Shown: one piece after another, positions 25,500 through 35,184 of the stretch | Numbering within the stretch: the first letter of the stretch is position 1 | How the letters are laid out: every line of letters starts with the position of its first letter | DNA from: Bacillus sp. FJAT-28004 | GTDB taxonomy: Bacteria > Bacillota > Bacilli > Paenibacillales > Paenibacillaceae | Direction of reading: 5' to 3' | Assembly (NCBI RefSeq): GCF_001280845.1 | Contig: NZ_LGHP01000001.1 | Coordinates: 2,799,151 to 2,847,375 of the forward strand | Length of the DNA: 48,225 nt | Program-made: the position numbers and the translations under genes | The notes under the pieces: generated by a model | The model's input: the letters and a program-made list of their open reading frames with translations, nothing else | Database searches by the model: none | What the model was told of the DNA's origin: nothing

Positions 25500-26231
25500 A
25501 TGATGAAAATTATTGTTTTCGGAGCAACGGGAAATACAGGGAGAAGAGCGCTGGAGCAAGGGGGGAAAATGGGACATGAAATGACAGCATTCGTGCGAAA
25601 CTCTGAGAAGTTTTATGAACAGCAAGGCGAGCGTTCCGCAAAACATGTGAAGGTGATCGTGGACGATATCATAAACCCAGTAAGCGTCGGCGAGGCGCTC
25701 TCGCATCAAGACGCCGCTATTATTGCTGCCGGCCATGCAGGTCAAGGAGATGAGTTCATTCGTCTCGTAGATAACATTATAAGCCAATGTGAAGTCCACC
25801 CTAGTTTTTCTGGGAGGGTATGGGTAATGGGAGGTGCCGGCCTGCTGGATATTCCATATACTGATCTCATTGGCAACAATCTGCCCGGCTTCCCACCCGC
25901 GTATAAAAATCACAACCGGAATTTTGAACGACTGCTGCAGTCTGAGCTCGATTGGTCAATTATGTGTCCGGGAACTATGATTGATTCGATAGAGCCTCCG
26001 GCGTCGGTTCATCTAAATGTGACAACGGAAACCTTACCCCTATCAATACCGAAGACGATTAAGGAACTTTCCGAGGCCGATATAGCCGGTTACTTGTTCA
26101 GCCGGCTTCAAGAGCTGGATGTTGCTTATGATGATGTCGTGAAATGCATGCTGGACCATATCGAGCTCGGAGGGCCTTTTAAGAGAAAAAGGGTCGGTCT
26201 CGCCTATCAAAGCGATATTCCGGTGCGCTAG
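25500..26231 (+). CDS. NAD(P)H-binding oxidoreductase (atypical SDR, NmrA-like)
   Basis: A 243-residue protein with the N-terminal dinucleotide loop IIVFGATGNTGRRAL (about 4-18), the form of atypical short-chain dehydrogenases with a GATGxxG motif. There is no YxxxK active site; the segment AYKNHNRNFERLLQSELDWS occupies the region. It may reduce or bind quinones or aldehydes. AAAGGAGG precedes two adjacent ATG codons (25500 and 25503) and either may be used. It is 21 bases before the DUF2269 gene, in one operon probably controlled by the upstream HxlR protein. Confidence 0.9.
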   Translation: MMKIIVFGATGNTGRRALEQGGKMGHEMTAFVRNSEKFYEQQGERSAKHVKVIVDDIINPVSVGEALSHQDAAIIAAGHAGQGDEFIRLVDNIISQCEVHPSFSGRVWVMGGAGLLDIPYTDLIGNNLPGFPPAYKNHNRNFERLLQSELDWSIMCPGTMIDSIEPPASVHLNVTTETLPLSIPKTIKELSEADIAGYLFSRLQELDVAYDDVVKCMLDHIELGGPFKRKRVGLAYQSDIPVR

Positions 26232-26252
26232 AGCAAGAAGGAGATGATCAGT

Positions 26253-26705
26253 TTGTATGAATGGCTCCTCGTTTTGCATATATTGGCTTCTATCGCGGTA
26301 ATCGGTCCCTCTTTCGTGGTACCCGTCATTCGAAGGTCCGCTAGAACCGCCGGCCAGTTGCGCTTTGCTTTAGATGTAACGAGCAAGCTTGCCATCCTGC
26401 CTAAAATTGGCGGAACCGTACTTATTATTACTGGAGTTTGGCTAATGATCATAACCCGGATGGGGTTGTCCCAAATGTGGCTAAATATATCGGTCCTTTT
26501 ATCGCTGCTCATGATCGCCACGATCGACGGATTGCTCGGGCCGCGCATTAAAAAGATCATGCAGATGGCATCTATAAGTCAAGGCAATGGGGATGAAGTA
26601 CCCGCCGAGCTCGGTCGATTGATGAAAAAGATCGTACCCATCGAGACGGCGTCACAGCTGCTGATGATTGCCATAACCGTGCTTATGGTCCTTAAGCCAT
26701 TCTAA
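26253..26705 (+). CDS. DUF2269-like membrane protein
   Basis: About 150 residues with four hydrophobic helices (WLLVLHILASIAVIGPSFVV; KLAILPKIGGTVLIITGVWL; WLNISVLLSLLMIAT; a C-terminal LLMIAITVLMVLKPF). The N-terminal LHILASIAVIGP pattern is that of DUF2269 membrane proteins. TTG at 26253 is nine bases after AAGGAG and gives the expected short N-terminus; ATG at 26244 directly abuts that site and is less likely. It follows the oxidoreductase closely and may anchor or partner it. Confidence 0.82.
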   Translation: MYEWLLVLHILASIAVIGPSFVVPVIRRSARTAGQLRFALDVTSKLAILPKIGGTVLIITGVWLMIITRMGLSQMWLNISVLLSLLMIATIDGLLGPRIKKIMQMASISQGNGDEVPAELGRLMKKIVPIETASQLLMIAITVLMVLKPF

Positions 26706-26786
26706 AGAAGCCGTCAAGCCTTTTAACGATCGGCCCGTGATTCATGTTGTTCTGAACAAGCGGGGCGATTACAATGGCATCCAATC

Positions 26787-26825
26787 AAAAACGGAGCTGC
26801 GTTAGATTTGCAGGCTCCGTTTTTT
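26787..26825. terminator. Terminator between convergent genes
   Basis: AAAAACGGAGC (26787-26797) and GCTCCGTTTTTT (26814-26825) form a stem with T run on the plus strand and a T run in the other direction too. It serves the DUF2269 operon and probably the leftward XRE gene ending at 26857. Confidence 0.82.
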
Positions 26826-26856
26826 AATGAATGATGGAATATCACAATCTACTTTA

Positions 26857-27078
26857 TTATCCTTGAGTGTTCTCGTCACTTTTGTATTCTAAAATATCTC
26901 CTGGCTGGCATTCTAATGCTTTGCAAATGGCTTCTAAAGTTGATAATCGAATCGCTTTGGCCTTACCATTTTTCAATATAGAAAGGTTAGCCATTGTTAT
27001 TCCAACCCTCTCCGAAAGTTCTGTTACGCTCATTTTCCTTCTAGCCAACATCACATCAATATTGATAATTATCGCCAT
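26857..27078 (-). CDS. Small XRE-family regulator (YozG-like)
   Basis: A 73-residue protein that is essentially one helix-turn-helix domain: IINIDVMLARRKMSVTELSE, then RVGITMANLSILKNGKAKAI and a closing LEAICKALECQPGDILEY. This is the short YozG-type Cro/CI regulator that is paired with DUF2975 membrane proteins in many Firmicutes. ATG 27078 is seven bases after GAGGTG. It lies ten bases downstream of the DUF2975 gene, so they form an operon. The pair's function is not well defined. Confidence 0.92.
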   Translation of the reverse strand: MAIIINIDVMLARRKMSVTELSERVGITMANLSILKNGKAKAIRLSTLEAICKALECQPGDILEYKSDENTQG

Positions 27079-27088
27079 ATTATTCACC

Positions 27089-27571
27089 TCAGACTATTAA
27101 GTCATTTTCTGATTTTATATCAATAGCCTCTTTTAAAAGCATTTGGAGCACAGCAGCAAAGACAGCAATCACCATGGAGGCAAAAATCAGGATCAGTCCG
27201 ATTACTATTATACCTGGGGCATCGTCTTTCTCCGCTATGAGATAGAAGAGTGGCATGCCTACCACAAACAAGCCGCTGATTATGATGGCACAGTATTTTA
27301 TTTTCTTTAAAGCTCGTACAGATAATTCCGAGAAAGCTTCGTTCTTGTCAATATAGCTTAAAAGTTTAAACGCTTGAAACAGAGCAAAGTAAAAAGGTAT
27401 CGTCGTTGCATACAAATCAATAAAGACGAGATATTTTAAATAAGCACTATCTGGATACAATTCTGCTGCAAAATTCCCTAACTCAGGCACCAAAAATATA
27501 CACAAAGCAAGAACTGGGATTCCAATAAGAATAACAGCAATCTTTAAAAAGAGTGTTGTTCCACGTTTCAT
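27089..27571 (-). CDS. DUF2975 membrane protein
   Basis: A 160-residue protein with four predicted helices: LFLKIAVILIGIPVLALCIF; an aromatic-rich second helix TTIPFYFALFQAFKLLSYID; IIISGLFVVGMPLFYLIAE; and IIVIGLILIFASMVIAVFAA. The helix 2 to cytoplasmic loop segment LLSYIDKNEAFSELSVRALK is the DUF2975 hallmark. GAGGTG precedes ATG 27571. It is co-transcribed with a small XRE regulator, as in other Firmicutes. Confidence 0.9.
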   Translation of the reverse strand: MKRGTTLFLKIAVILIGIPVLALCIFLVPELGNFAAELYPDSAYLKYLVFIDLYATTIPFYFALFQAFKLLSYIDKNEAFSELSVRALKKIKYCAIIISGLFVVGMPLFYLIAEKDDAPGIIVIGLILIFASMVIAVFAAVLQMLLKEAIDIKSENDLIV

Positions 27572-27834
27572 AAAAAGCACCTCACTTAGTTATTGTCAAC
27601 TTGATTTTAATACACGATTTATCGTTTTGCAATATACAATTACCGATTATAGTTATATTATTGTTGTTAATTAAATATTCATTTGTTTTTAGACAAAGAT
27701 AAAAAGTATTCCTCATTACCAAAACTTGTTAAACCATGATTAGTCTAGTTGGGGCATGACCCCGAATCACATGCGATAATGTGGACGACAAGAAGGTTAG
27801 GGGCTAACAGCGAGTATAAAACAAGGAGTGGTTA

Positions 27835-27961
27835 CAGGAATCCTGTCATTGGACTGGATGTTTCCAAAGGAGAAAATCATGCACAAGCATTCACTGACCG
27901 AGGAGTACCGCACAGAAAGATCTTTCGGTTTGAGCATAATCTTGAGGGAATGGCGTCTTAA
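27835..27961 (+). pseudogene. IS110-family transposase N-terminal fragment
   Basis: The reading NPVIGLDVSKGENHAQAFTD, then RGVPHRKIFRFEHNLEGMAS stop, is the start of an IS110-family DEDD transposase; GLDVSKG carries the first catalytic Asp. The frame ends after about 40 residues and nothing downstream matches the rest. The sequence at 27740-27834 could retain part of the element's 5' non-coding end, which in IS110 elements encodes the bridge RNA; a small GGGGCATGACCCC hairpin is present there. The remaining gap to 28237 holds the hairpins listed separately and nothing else recognisable. Confidence 0.8.
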
Positions 27962-27984
27962 TATTTTCCTCTAGAGATGAAAAT

Positions 27985-28036
27985 CTCCCCTTACAGTTGC
28001 AGGTTTTATTGTTTAACCTGTCTACCGCAAGGGGAG
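27985..28036. repeat. Nested double hairpin
   Basis: An outer stem CTCCCCTT (27985-27992) with AAGGGGAG (28029-28036) encloses an inner stem CAGGTT with AACCTG (about 28000-28020). Both stems are perfect. It lies just after the IS110 fragment and has no coding content; it may be the end of the same element or a separate structured RNA or DNA element. Confidence 0.45.
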
Positions 28037-28175
28037 CATATCAGTCCAAGGCTGCCGCGGAGATGCCGACAGAAATTTAGAGAAGTTCAAAAACAACATT
28101 AAGGCAAGATAATTTCCTTACCCTTACTTCCGCTTACTCTTAACCAAAATAAGTACGCGAATGTCTGTAACGCCA

Positions 28176-28203
28176 CACCGCGCGTTGGGAGCAGCGCGCG
28201 GTG
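28176..28203 (-). terminator. GC-rich hairpin after the allophanate hydrolase operon
   Basis: CACCGCGCG (28176-28184) pairs perfectly with CGCGCGGTG (28195-28203), 35 bases after the leftward stop. No T run, so it may be a 3'-protecting hairpin or a weak terminator. Confidence 0.5.
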
Positions 28204-28237
28204 CTGACAAATCTGCTTACCAGATCACATGATGCAC

Positions 28238-29980
28238 CTAATCCTTCATCGCCGCCCGCCAGCCGCCCGCTGCCGTGATGTTCAAAGCGCCCGCTGCTTC
28301 CACAGCGTAGGCCTCGCATACGAAACCCGGTACAACTGAGCCGTCGCTTAGCTCTACCTTGCCGATGCCGAGCGGCGATGGAATGACGGAGGTGAATACG
28401 CCGAACGCTGCTGCGGACATTTGCCACAGCTCAACCGCGATCGATGCGCCGGCGCTGCCATCCTTTGCACGAACAAGTCCCGGCTTATATGGCGCAGTCG
28501 GCAGTTTATACAGCTCGTACCTCGCGGCCGTTGCCGCTTCCTTCACAAACACAGCTCCAAACCCGGTCATCTGCGGTTCAAGCGCGAAGCCGCGCATATG
28601 AAGTCCGCATACCGCTATCGTAATCCGGTCTTGCTCGCGCATGAATCTTGCAGCCGCCGCGGTTAGGTTTGCTTCCTCATCCGGTAAACTGAACAACGTA
28701 ATGCCGAACGGAAGCTGCTCGGCGGCATCTCCGGCTGGAATGGCAATCGCGCTAAGATCGAGTAGATTGCAATGGTTCGTGTATAGCCCCATTTTGCTGT
28801 TCGATGCGATCGGATCGGCGTTCACTTGCTCGCGCGTCCATGTGCCTCCGCAAGTCGGCAGCACAAGCACGGCGTTCTGAAGCAATTGCCGCGCCAGCCT
28901 TTTGATTTCCTGCAGACGGTGCTGGGCGCGGAATAACGAAGCCGCGTCGAAGTCAGGCTTAACGCCCGAGCGAAGGATCTCCTCTGTCACCGGGAACGTC
29001 TCGCCCGGATGGCCTTCCACGAAGTCGCTAAGTCCCGCCCACCTTTCCGCCACGAGAGGTCCCTCGTACAGCAGAGCGGCTGCCTCTTGCAGCAGCGTCA
29101 CATCGACTTCCTTCACCGTGACGCCCGAATGAATGACCGCTTGCTTGGCCAACTGCCATGCCTGCTCGTATTCAGCGGCATACGGCCCGTAGAAAGCAAG
29201 CGGCTCTTGCGGCAGCAGCCATGTCTTCGGCTGCGCCGAGCGCGAGAGCGGTCGATCCGCTGAGAACGGATCGCTGGCAAACATGCCGCGGACAGCGTGA
29301 TCCACCGCCTCCGCATCAGCTACATTGCGTGCGAATACCGTCACACAATCAATGCTTCGGCAGGCCGGCACGACACCGGCAGCCGGCCATGCGCCCACTG
29401 CAGGCTTGTAACCAACAAGCCTGTTCAAAGCGGCTGGCACGCGTCCCGAGCCAGCCGTGTCCGTGCCAAGCGCGAAGGTGGCTTGCCCCCGCGCTACCGA
29501 TACGGCCGAGCCGGAGCTCGAGCCGCCGCTAATCATCTCCGGACGAAGCGCATTATGTGTGTCGCCGTATGGGCTGCGCGTCCCAACAAGCCCTGTCGCG
29601 AACTGATCCAGGTTCGCCTTGCCGATCGGGATCGCTCCCACTGCTACGAGCCGCTCAACGACGGCCGCATGCTCCTCCGGCGTATACTCGTATGCCGGAC
29701 AAGCGGCCGTCGTCGGCCAACCAGCGACATCGATGTTATCCTTCACTGCAAACGGAATCCCCCATAGCGGGCTCGTCGCCGGATCAAGCTGTTCCAGCTG
29801 CGCCAAATAAGGCGCGATTAACTCCATAGAAGGCGGCGTGATCCATATGTTCATCTTCTGGTCTCGCTCCGAGCGCCGAACAATAGCTTCAACAACCTCC
29901 TCCGGCGTAAAATAATTAAGCCTGTATCCTTGCCGCAAAGCGTCAATCGTCAATTCGAATGGCACAGCTTCGATCGTCAT
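28238..29980 (-). CDS. atzF: Allophanate hydrolase
   Basis: A 580-residue amidase-signature enzyme that hydrolyses allophanate to ammonia and CO2. The catalytic triad is visible: K80 in PFAVKDNIDVAGWPT, the cis-serine in SGGSSSGSAV (about 151-160) and the nucleophile S179 in GTDTAGSGR. The C-terminal part (about 440-580) is the second domain typical of AtzF (ITIAVCGLHMRGFALEPQM, APYKPGLVR, GIGKVELSDGSVVPGF). Start ATG 29980 overlaps the stop of the carboxylase gene (ATGA), and AGGAGG lies ten bases upstream. It is the last gene of the guanidine-riboswitch operon and completes breakdown of carboxylated guanidine. Confidence 0.95.
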   Translation of the reverse strand: MTIEAVPFELTIDALRQGYRLNYFTPEEVVEAIVRRSERDQKMNIWITPPSMELIAPYLAQLEQLDPATSPLWGIPFAVKDNIDVAGWPTTAACPAYEYTPEEHAAVVERLVAVGAIPIGKANLDQFATGLVGTRSPYGDTHNALRPEMISGGSSSGSAVSVARGQATFALGTDTAGSGRVPAALNRLVGYKPAVGAWPAAGVVPACRSIDCVTVFARNVADAEAVDHAVRGMFASDPFSADRPLSRSAQPKTWLLPQEPLAFYGPYAAEYEQAWQLAKQAVIHSGVTVKEVDVTLLQEAAALLYEGPLVAERWAGLSDFVEGHPGETFPVTEEILRSGVKPDFDAASLFRAQHRLQEIKRLARQLLQNAVLVLPTCGGTWTREQVNADPIASNSKMGLYTNHCNLLDLSAIAIPAGDAAEQLPFGITLFSLPDEEANLTAAAARFMREQDRITIAVCGLHMRGFALEPQMTGFGAVFVKEAATAARYELYKLPTAPYKPGLVRAKDGSAGASIAVELWQMSAAAFGVFTSVIPSPLGIGKVELSDGSVVPGFVCEAYAVEAAGALNITAAGGWRAAMKD

Positions 29981-32900
29981 ACGAGAACAGCCTCCTCTTG
30001 CGGATAGATTGCCGCAATGCAATCGCCTGCGAGTACTAGATCTCCCGATTTTACGAAGATCGATGCGATGACGCCGTCCATAGGCGCGCATTGCGGGAAT
30101 TCCATTTTCATACTTTCTTCTATTAATATAACGTCGCCTTTGCGAACCTCCTGACCTGGCTCGACGAGTACTTTCCAAACGCTGCCGGACATTAGGCAGT
30201 TAATGCCCCTGCTGCCTAAAGGCAATGCTTCCCTCTCCCCCAAAGCCACGGTATCCGGCTCGGAGACATGCTCGGCGATGCCAAGCTCCTTCCAATACGC
30301 GCGCTCTTGCTGGAAGGCGCTTTGCTGCATATGGCGGAAGGTTGATGCTCCTTCTTGAATCGTATCCAGCCAAGCGAGATATTCGCCTAGCTTGAACGTC
30401 GTTTCCTCCACTTGCACGACGAAATCGCCGCGAGGGAAATCCTCCCTCATCTGAAGCAGCTCCTCCTGCGATACTGGATAGAACTGAATTTGATCGAAGA
30501 AACGAAGCAGCCAAGGCTTGCCTTGCTCGAAGTTCGGCGTAGAGCGGTGTTTGTTCCACATTTGCACCGTACGTCCGACGAACTGATAGCCGCCGGGGCC
30601 TTCCATGCCGTAGACGCATAAGTATGCACCGCCGATGCCAACCGCATTTTCCGGCGTCCATGTACGGGCCGGATTGTACTTCGTCGTCACCAGGCGGTGA
30701 CGCGGATCAAGCGGAACGGCAACCGGCGCTCCCAGATAAACGTCGCCCAGACCCATGACAAGGTACGATGCGTTGAACACGACCTCGGCTACTTCCTCCA
30801 GCGAGCCGAGCCCGTTCATCCGGCGGATGAATTCAAGGTTGCTTGGACACCACGGCGCGTCGGGACGGACATTTTGCTGATAGCGTTCAATCGCGAGCTG
30901 CGTCGCCGGATCGTCCCACGATAAGGGCAGCTTCACGATGCGTGACGGTACCTCGATCGAATCGAGAGAAGGCAGGCTGTGGTCAAGCTCAAACACGATC
31001 GCCGCCGCTTCCTTCACCGTCATGAGAGCCGGATCGAGATGAATTTGCAGCGAACGGATGCCCGGCGTCAGCTCGACGAACGGGATCGCACCGCTATCCT
31101 TTATCGCTTGCATGAGTACGTACACTTGGAAACGGTACAGCAGATCGAGTTCGCGGTCACCGTATTCAATAAGCAAATTTTCGTCGCCGGAGCAGCGAGC
31201 CACTATCGGGAACCTTCGTCCCTCCTCTTCAAAAGCGATCAGCGGCATATAGTTTCCGTTCGACTTCGCTGGAACGGAAGGCAGTTCGGGGCTGCTCGCA
31301 AGCTCGTTCAAATATTGTTCTTGCTCGAAACGAAGCTGCTCGGCTTCCTCGACCGTAAGGAGAACGAAACGAACGGTGTCTCCGGGATGAAGCTGACCGA
31401 TCTTCCATAGCTCGGCCGAAGCCGTCGTTACCGGGCAGACGAAGCCGCCAAGACTTGGACCGTCAGGACCGAGCAGGATCGGCATATCGCCCGTAAGATC
31501 AAGCGCGCCTACGGCGTATGCATTGTCATGAATGTTGGATGGGTGTAGTCCGGCGTCGCCGCCGTCTTCGCGAGCCCATAACGGCGCAGGTCCGATCAAG
31601 CGTACGCCCGTCCTTGAGCTGTTGAAGTGAACCTTCCATGCCGTCTCCGTCAGTTGGTCCAAGTAAGCCGGAAGCAAATACTCCTCCGTACAATGTGGCC
31701 CCGGAATAACGCCGATCGTCCATTCCTTGCCAAGCTCGGGCTGGGAACTGACAGCTAATGCAGGTAGCGGCTCCGCGACTACACCTTGACGCACTCTTAA
31801 TACAGCCCCCGGACGTAGCGCATTGCCGGAATGTCCGCCGAAGCCGCCAAGCGTGAATGTTGCCGCGCTTCCAAGCGTGATAGCCATATCGAGACCGCCT
31901 TCAACTAGCAAGTAAGAACGCATGCCGACGGTGGCCTCTCCCAGCGTTAAGGTCGATCCCGCTTCCGCCTTCACCGGCGTATACATAGGAACGGCAGTAT
32001 CGCCTAGCGTTGCTCCCATATCAGCGCCCGTCAGACAAAATGTCATCGCTTCCCGGAACTGATAAGAGCCGCCGCGCAGCGTCATTTCAAGACCTGCGGC
32101 CTGCTCGTCGTTGCCTAGCAGCCGGTTGCCGATGCGGAATGCGAGACGATCCATCGGACCGGACGGCGGAACGCCGATGTCCCAATAGCCAACGCGGCCC
32201 GGATAGTCCTGCACCGTCGTCTGCACGCCGCCGTCGAGCACCTCGATCGCATGCTCGCTCGGGCTGAACGCTCGCAGCATGTTCGTGTACACAAGCCCTT
32301 CACGAAAAGGAGCCGTATCGAGGAAAGATTCGATATAAGACTGATTCGTCGTAATTCCATACACACGCAACTCATTCAGCGCTGCCAGCATGCTGTCAAT
32401 TGCGCCCTCTCGCGTCTGTGCATGGACAATAATCTTCGCCAGCATCGGATCGTACAACGTCGTCACATGAACGCCTTGCTGAATCCAAGTCTCGACGCGC
32501 GTGCCCACCGGCCAAGTCACTTGATCGATCATGCCATCGCTTGGACGGAAATCGCGCATGCAGTCCTCTGCATAGAGCCGGACTTGCAAGCTGTGGCCTT
32601 GCGGCGAGCCTACCTGCCCGGATAGATTCGTTAGAACGCCGGCAGCCTCCTTAACCATCCACTCCACGAGATCGACACCAAGCACTTCCTCGGTCACGCC
32701 ATGTTCAACTTGCAAGCGAGTATTCACTTCGAGGAAATAATACCGTTCTAGCTCCGGATCGTACAAGTACTCAACCGTGCCTGCGCTGCGATAGCCGGCA
32801 GTTAATGCCAGCTGTCTAGCGCTCTCTTGCATTTCGCTGCGAATGGCTGCCGGAAGAAGCGGCGCCGGGGTCTCCTCGATAATCTTCTGGTTGCGGCGCT

Positions 32901-33591
32901 GCACCGAGCAATCGCGTTCACCGAGCGCTACCGCTTCGTTGTAGTCATTGCCAAAAATTTGCACCTCGACGTGACGAGCGCGGGCGATGTATTTCTCCAG
33001 AAATACCCCTCCGTCATTAAAATTCGCAAGCGCAAGCCGCGTAACGGAATGGAAAGCTTCCCGTAGCACACCCTCGTCGCCGCATATCCGCATGCCGATG
33101 CCGCCGCCTCCCGCCGTGCTCTTCAGCATGACCGGGTAGCCGATAAGAGCCGCGCTCTCCACCGCTTCCTCAAGCGTGGAGATAAGCTCCGTGCCCGGCA
33201 GCAGCGGTACGCCAGCCTTTTGAGCAATCGAGCGAGCGGTATGCTTAAGGCCGAACAGCTCGATGTGCTCCGGCGCAGGTCCGATGAACGCAATGCCGCG
33301 TTCCGCGCATGCTCTGGCGAATGACGCATTTTCGCTTAGGAAGCCGTAACCGGGATGAACGGCATCCGCCCCCGTCTCCACCGCCGTCTTCAAGATCAGC
33401 TCGGCGTTGACGTAACTTTCCTTGGCAGGTCCTTCGCCAATCCATATAGCCTCATCGGCTTGCTCGACATGCAAGCTGTCGCGGTCGGCTGTCGTATAGA
33501 CGGCAACCGATGCGATCCCCATCTTGCGAAGCGTGCGGATAATGCGGACGGCAATGGCGCCGCGATTTGCGATCAATACTTTTTTAAACAA
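29977..33591 (-). CDS. Biotin-dependent urea/guanidine carboxylase
   Basis: A 1204-residue cytoplasmic enzyme. Order of domains: biotin carboxylase (about 1-450; ATP-grasp loop [29 protein letters not shown]), carboxyltransferase built of KipA/KipI-like modules (about 465-1050; [32 protein letters not shown]), and a C-terminal biotinyl domain with K1162 in EESMKMEF. The family is usually annotated as urea carboxylase, but members next to DUF1989 proteins and behind guanidine-I riboswitches carboxylate guanidine; this context favours that role. TTG 33591 overlaps the upstream stop by eight bases, after GGGGGCG. A longer ATG start at 33612 is possible. Confidence 0.94.
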   Translation of the reverse strand: MFKKVLIANRGAIAVRIIRTLRKMGIASVAVYTTADRDSLHVEQADEAIWIGEGPAKESYVNAELILKTAVETGADAVHPGYGFLSENASFARACAERGIAFIGPAPEHIELFGLKHTARSIAQKAGVPLLPGTELISTLEEAVESAALIGYPVMLKSTAGGGGIGMRICGDEGVLREAFHSVTRLALANFNDGGVFLEKYIARARHVEVQIFGNDYNEAVALGERDCSVQRRNQKIIEETPAPLLPAAIRSEMQESARQLALTAGYRSAGTVEYLYDPELERYYFLEVNTRLQVEHGVTEEVLGVDLVEWMVKEAAGVLTNLSGQVGSPQGHSLQVRLYAEDCMRDFRPSDGMIDQVTWPVGTRVETWIQQGVHVTTLYDPMLAKIIVHAQTREGAIDSMLAALNELRVYGITTNQSYIESFLDTAPFREGLVYTNMLRAFSPSEHAIEVLDGGVQTTVQDYPGRVGYWDIGVPPSGPMDRLAFRIGNRLLGNDEQAAGLEMTLRGGSYQFREAMTFCLTGADMGATLGDTAVPMYTPVKAEAGSTLTLGEATVGMRSYLLVEGGLDMAITLGSAATFTLGGFGGHSGNALRPGAVLRVRQGVVAEPLPALAVSSQPELGKEWTIGVIPGPHCTEEYLLPAYLDQLTETAWKVHFNSSRTGVRLIGPAPLWAREDGGDAGLHPSNIHDNAYAVGALDLTGDMPILLGPDGPSLGGFVCPVTTASAELWKIGQLHPGDTVRFVLLTVEEAEQLRFEQEQYLNELASSPELPSVPAKSNGNYMPLIAFEEEGRRFPIVARCSGDENLLIEYGDRELDLLYRFQVYVLMQAIKDSGAIPFVELTPGIRSLQIHLDPALMTVKEAAAIVFELDHSLPSLDSIEVPSRIVKLPLSWDDPATQLAIERYQQNVRPDAPWCPSNLEFIRRMNGLGSLEEVAEVVFNASYLVMGLGDVYLGAPVAVPLDPRHRLVTTKYNPARTWTPENAVGIGGAYLCVYGMEGPGGYQFVGRTVQMWNKHRSTPNFEQGKPWLLRFFDQIQFYPVSQEELLQMREDFPRGDFVVQVEETTFKLGEYLAWLDTIQEGASTFRHMQQSAFQQERAYWKELGIAEHVSEPDTVALGEREALPLGSRGINCLMSGSVWKVLVEPGQEVRKGDVILIEESMKMEFPQCAPMDGVIASIFVKSGDLVLAGDCIAAIYPQEEAVLV

Positions 33592-34255
33592 CGTCTTCGC
33601 CCCCTTCGGCATCCCAGATGATAACTTGCGCAGGTGTAGGATTATAGGCATTGCATGGATTATTGAGCTGAGGACAGTTGCTGATCAATACGGTGACCGG
33701 CGCGAGCGCCTTCAGCTCGACGTATCGACCTGGCCCTGACACGCCGTCGGCGAACGTCAACTTGCCTTCCGGTGTTACAGGCACGTTCATGAAGAAATTC
33801 ACGTTCGGCGCGAGGTCTTGCTTCGTATATTCGCTACGGCCGGATAACATGAGCATGAACGTATCGCGGCAGTTGTGCATTGGTAGCGTGTCGTGAGAGT
33901 AACGGACGGTATTGCTTTGCGCTGAGCAAGCACCTCCAATTGTGTCATGGCGACCGCAAGTGTCAGCCGTTATTTGGAGCAGCTCGCGACCCGATTCGGC
34001 TACGAGCACCGAGCCCGTCGTTAAGTACAGATTTTGCTGCTTCGTCACCGTGCGAATCGCGCTATAACGATCGGTCGGATCTTCAGACGAGTAGAACAAC
34101 GTATCCACCGCCTGGTTGCCCTCCACATCGACGATGCGAAGCACTTGGCCTTCGATCAGATCGTACATCCAGCCATCGCCGGCAAAAATCGTTTTCTCGT
34201 AAATCGTGTTCGCTGCATTCCGTTCGCTAATCGTGAGTTGGCCCGTTGTGGTCAT
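33584..34255 (-). CDS. DUF1989 protein (UAAP2), probable carboxyguanidine deiminase subunit
   Basis: A 223-residue DUF1989 protein with the family marks [33 protein letters not shown] and [11 protein letters not shown], followed by [13 protein letters not shown]. Cysteine and histidine residues in the central motif are likely metal ligands. Family knowledge: proteins once called urea amidolyase-associated proteins 1 and 2 form a heteromeric carboxyguanidine deiminase (CgdA/CgdB) that converts carboxyguanidine to allophanate. Which subunit is which is not decided here. It is one base after the other DUF1989 gene and overlaps the carboxylase start, so the operon is tightly coupled. Confidence 0.92.
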   Translation of the reverse strand: MTTTGQLTISERNAANTIYEKTIFAGDGWMYDLIEGQVLRIVDVEGNQAVDTLFYSSEDPTDRYSAIRTVTKQQNLYLTTGSVLVAESGRELLQITADTCGRHDTIGGACSAQSNTVRYSHDTLPMHNCRDTFMLMLSGRSEYTKQDLAPNVNFFMNVPVTPEGKLTFADGVSGPGRYVELKALAPVTVLISNCPQLNNPCNAYNPTPAQVIIWDAEGGEDVV

Positions 34256-34256
34256 A

Positions 34257-34979
34257 TTAGTAAGCCCCTTTCATCAACGCGTAAGCGTTCCAAGTATTTT
34301 CGAATGCGCGTCTATTCTCGCCGCAATGATTCACGCATAGGTCGTCATCGCCGATCGGCTCTGCGTCTGTAATGAGCAGCTCCACTGCGGCATCCGGATA
34401 TTGACCTGCAGGGTCCATCGGGTTAGGTGTATTGGAGAATACGACCAGAAGATCCATCTCCGTCCGAATCGTCACCGACCTTCCAGCCGTCTCTTGGGCC
34501 ACGTATCTCATCGTGCCATCTAGCTCACACACAAGCTTCGAGAAGAAGTTAATCGGAATAGTCAAATCTCTATTCGTCAAATTGTATCGGAACAGCTCCA
34601 CTTTGAAGTTCTCATCTGTGCTGCGCAGCCATTCGTTCCTCTCGCTCTGATAACGCGTCATGCCGTACTTCGCATCGATACTCTCGCGGGTTGTATAACC
34701 GGACAACGTATCGTGCCAGCCAACCGTATCGTCCGTAATCGAAGCAAGCACCCTTCCTTGGTCGCTCATCAGGACATGGCCTGAAGTCAATAACGCAGTA
34801 TGCTGTGCCTTAAGGGTATCAGGCATGTTATAGCGTTCGGTTGGTTGAGGCGCATGAAAGAGCAGGCAAGCGAGATTGGCTCTGTCCCTTTCAGCTGTCA
34901 AGCGAACCGACTTGCCCTTGCTCACATAGGCTGACCATTTGCCGCCTGCCTTGATTGTCGTCGTGTAGGATACTGTCAT
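34257..34979 (-). CDS. DUF1989 protein (UAAP1), probable carboxyguanidine deiminase subunit
   Basis: A 240-residue DUF1989 protein, the partner of the gene downstream. Recognisable parts are [56 protein letters not shown] and [16 protein letters not shown]. The ending [15 protein letters not shown] is typical of this subgroup. First gene of the operon, directly after the guanidine-I riboswitch; AGGAGG lies just before the ATG. In the current view the two DUF1989 proteins together deaminate carboxyguanidine, supplying allophanate to AtzF. Confidence 0.92.
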   Translation of the reverse strand: MTVSYTTTIKAGGKWSAYVSKGKSVRLTAERDRANLACLLFHAPQPTERYNMPDTLKAQHTALLTSGHVLMSDQGRVLASITDDTVGWHDTLSGYTTRESIDAKYGMTRYQSERNEWLRSTDENFKVELFRYNLTNRDLTIPINFFSKLVCELDGTMRYVAQETAGRSVTIRTEMDLLVVFSNTPNPMDPAGQYPDAAVELLITDAEPIGDDDLCVNHCGENRRAFENTWNAYALMKGAY

Positions 34980-34999
34980 ATAAGTTCCTCCTAAAGGTT

Positions 35000-35074
35000 T
35001 GAATAAAAAAAATAGAAAAAAGCCCGAGAGAATATCAAAAGAAACTCTTTTGATTCATTCTCCCGGGCTTTTTT
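35000..35074 (-). terminator. Riboswitch-controlled terminator
   Basis: On the minus strand a long stem pairs GCCCGGGAGAAT with ATTCTCTCGGGC and AAAAGA with TCTTTT in its upper part, followed by a T-rich tail, 20-30 bases before the first gene. The 5' arm contains the last conserved bases of the guanidine-I aptamer (AGCCCGGGAGA), so ligand binding should prevent terminator formation. Confidence 0.9.
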
Positions 35075-35168
35075 CCCGCCGTGTACATCGATACTTAGGA
35101 TCGATGCGTTTTCTCTCGGACCAGTCAATCGCGGTTTGCGATTCGGAACCCTAGAAAACTTCTCATAT
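35055..35168 (-). ncRNA. Guanidine-I riboswitch (ykkC class)
   Basis: The minus strand carries the conserved ykkC elements in order: CTAGGGTTCCG (about 35156-35146), ACTGGTCCGAGAGAAAAC (about 35127-35110) and CGGCGGGAAAAAAGCCCGGG, then AGA. A P1-type pairing of GTTTTC upstream of CTAGGG with GAGAAAAC is present. The 3' end of the aptamer overlaps the 5' arm of the terminator, which fits an ON switch: guanidine allows read-through into the two DUF1989 genes, carboxylase and allophanate hydrolase. Boundaries are approximate. Confidence 0.93.
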
Positions 35169-35172
35169 GCAA

Positions 35173-35178
35173 TTTATA
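35173..35178 (-). promoter_or_regulatory. -10 box of the guanidine operon
   Basis: TATAAA on the minus strand, about seven bases before the 5' end of the riboswitch. No good -35 hexamer lies at the standard distance. Confidence 0.45.
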
Positions 35179-35184
35179 ATCTTA

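Noticed and set aside
29977..33651. Many long frames on both strands within the carboxylase and allophanate hydrolase genes
   Set aside because: GC-rich coding sequence creates open shadow frames; none has a plausible start site or motif.
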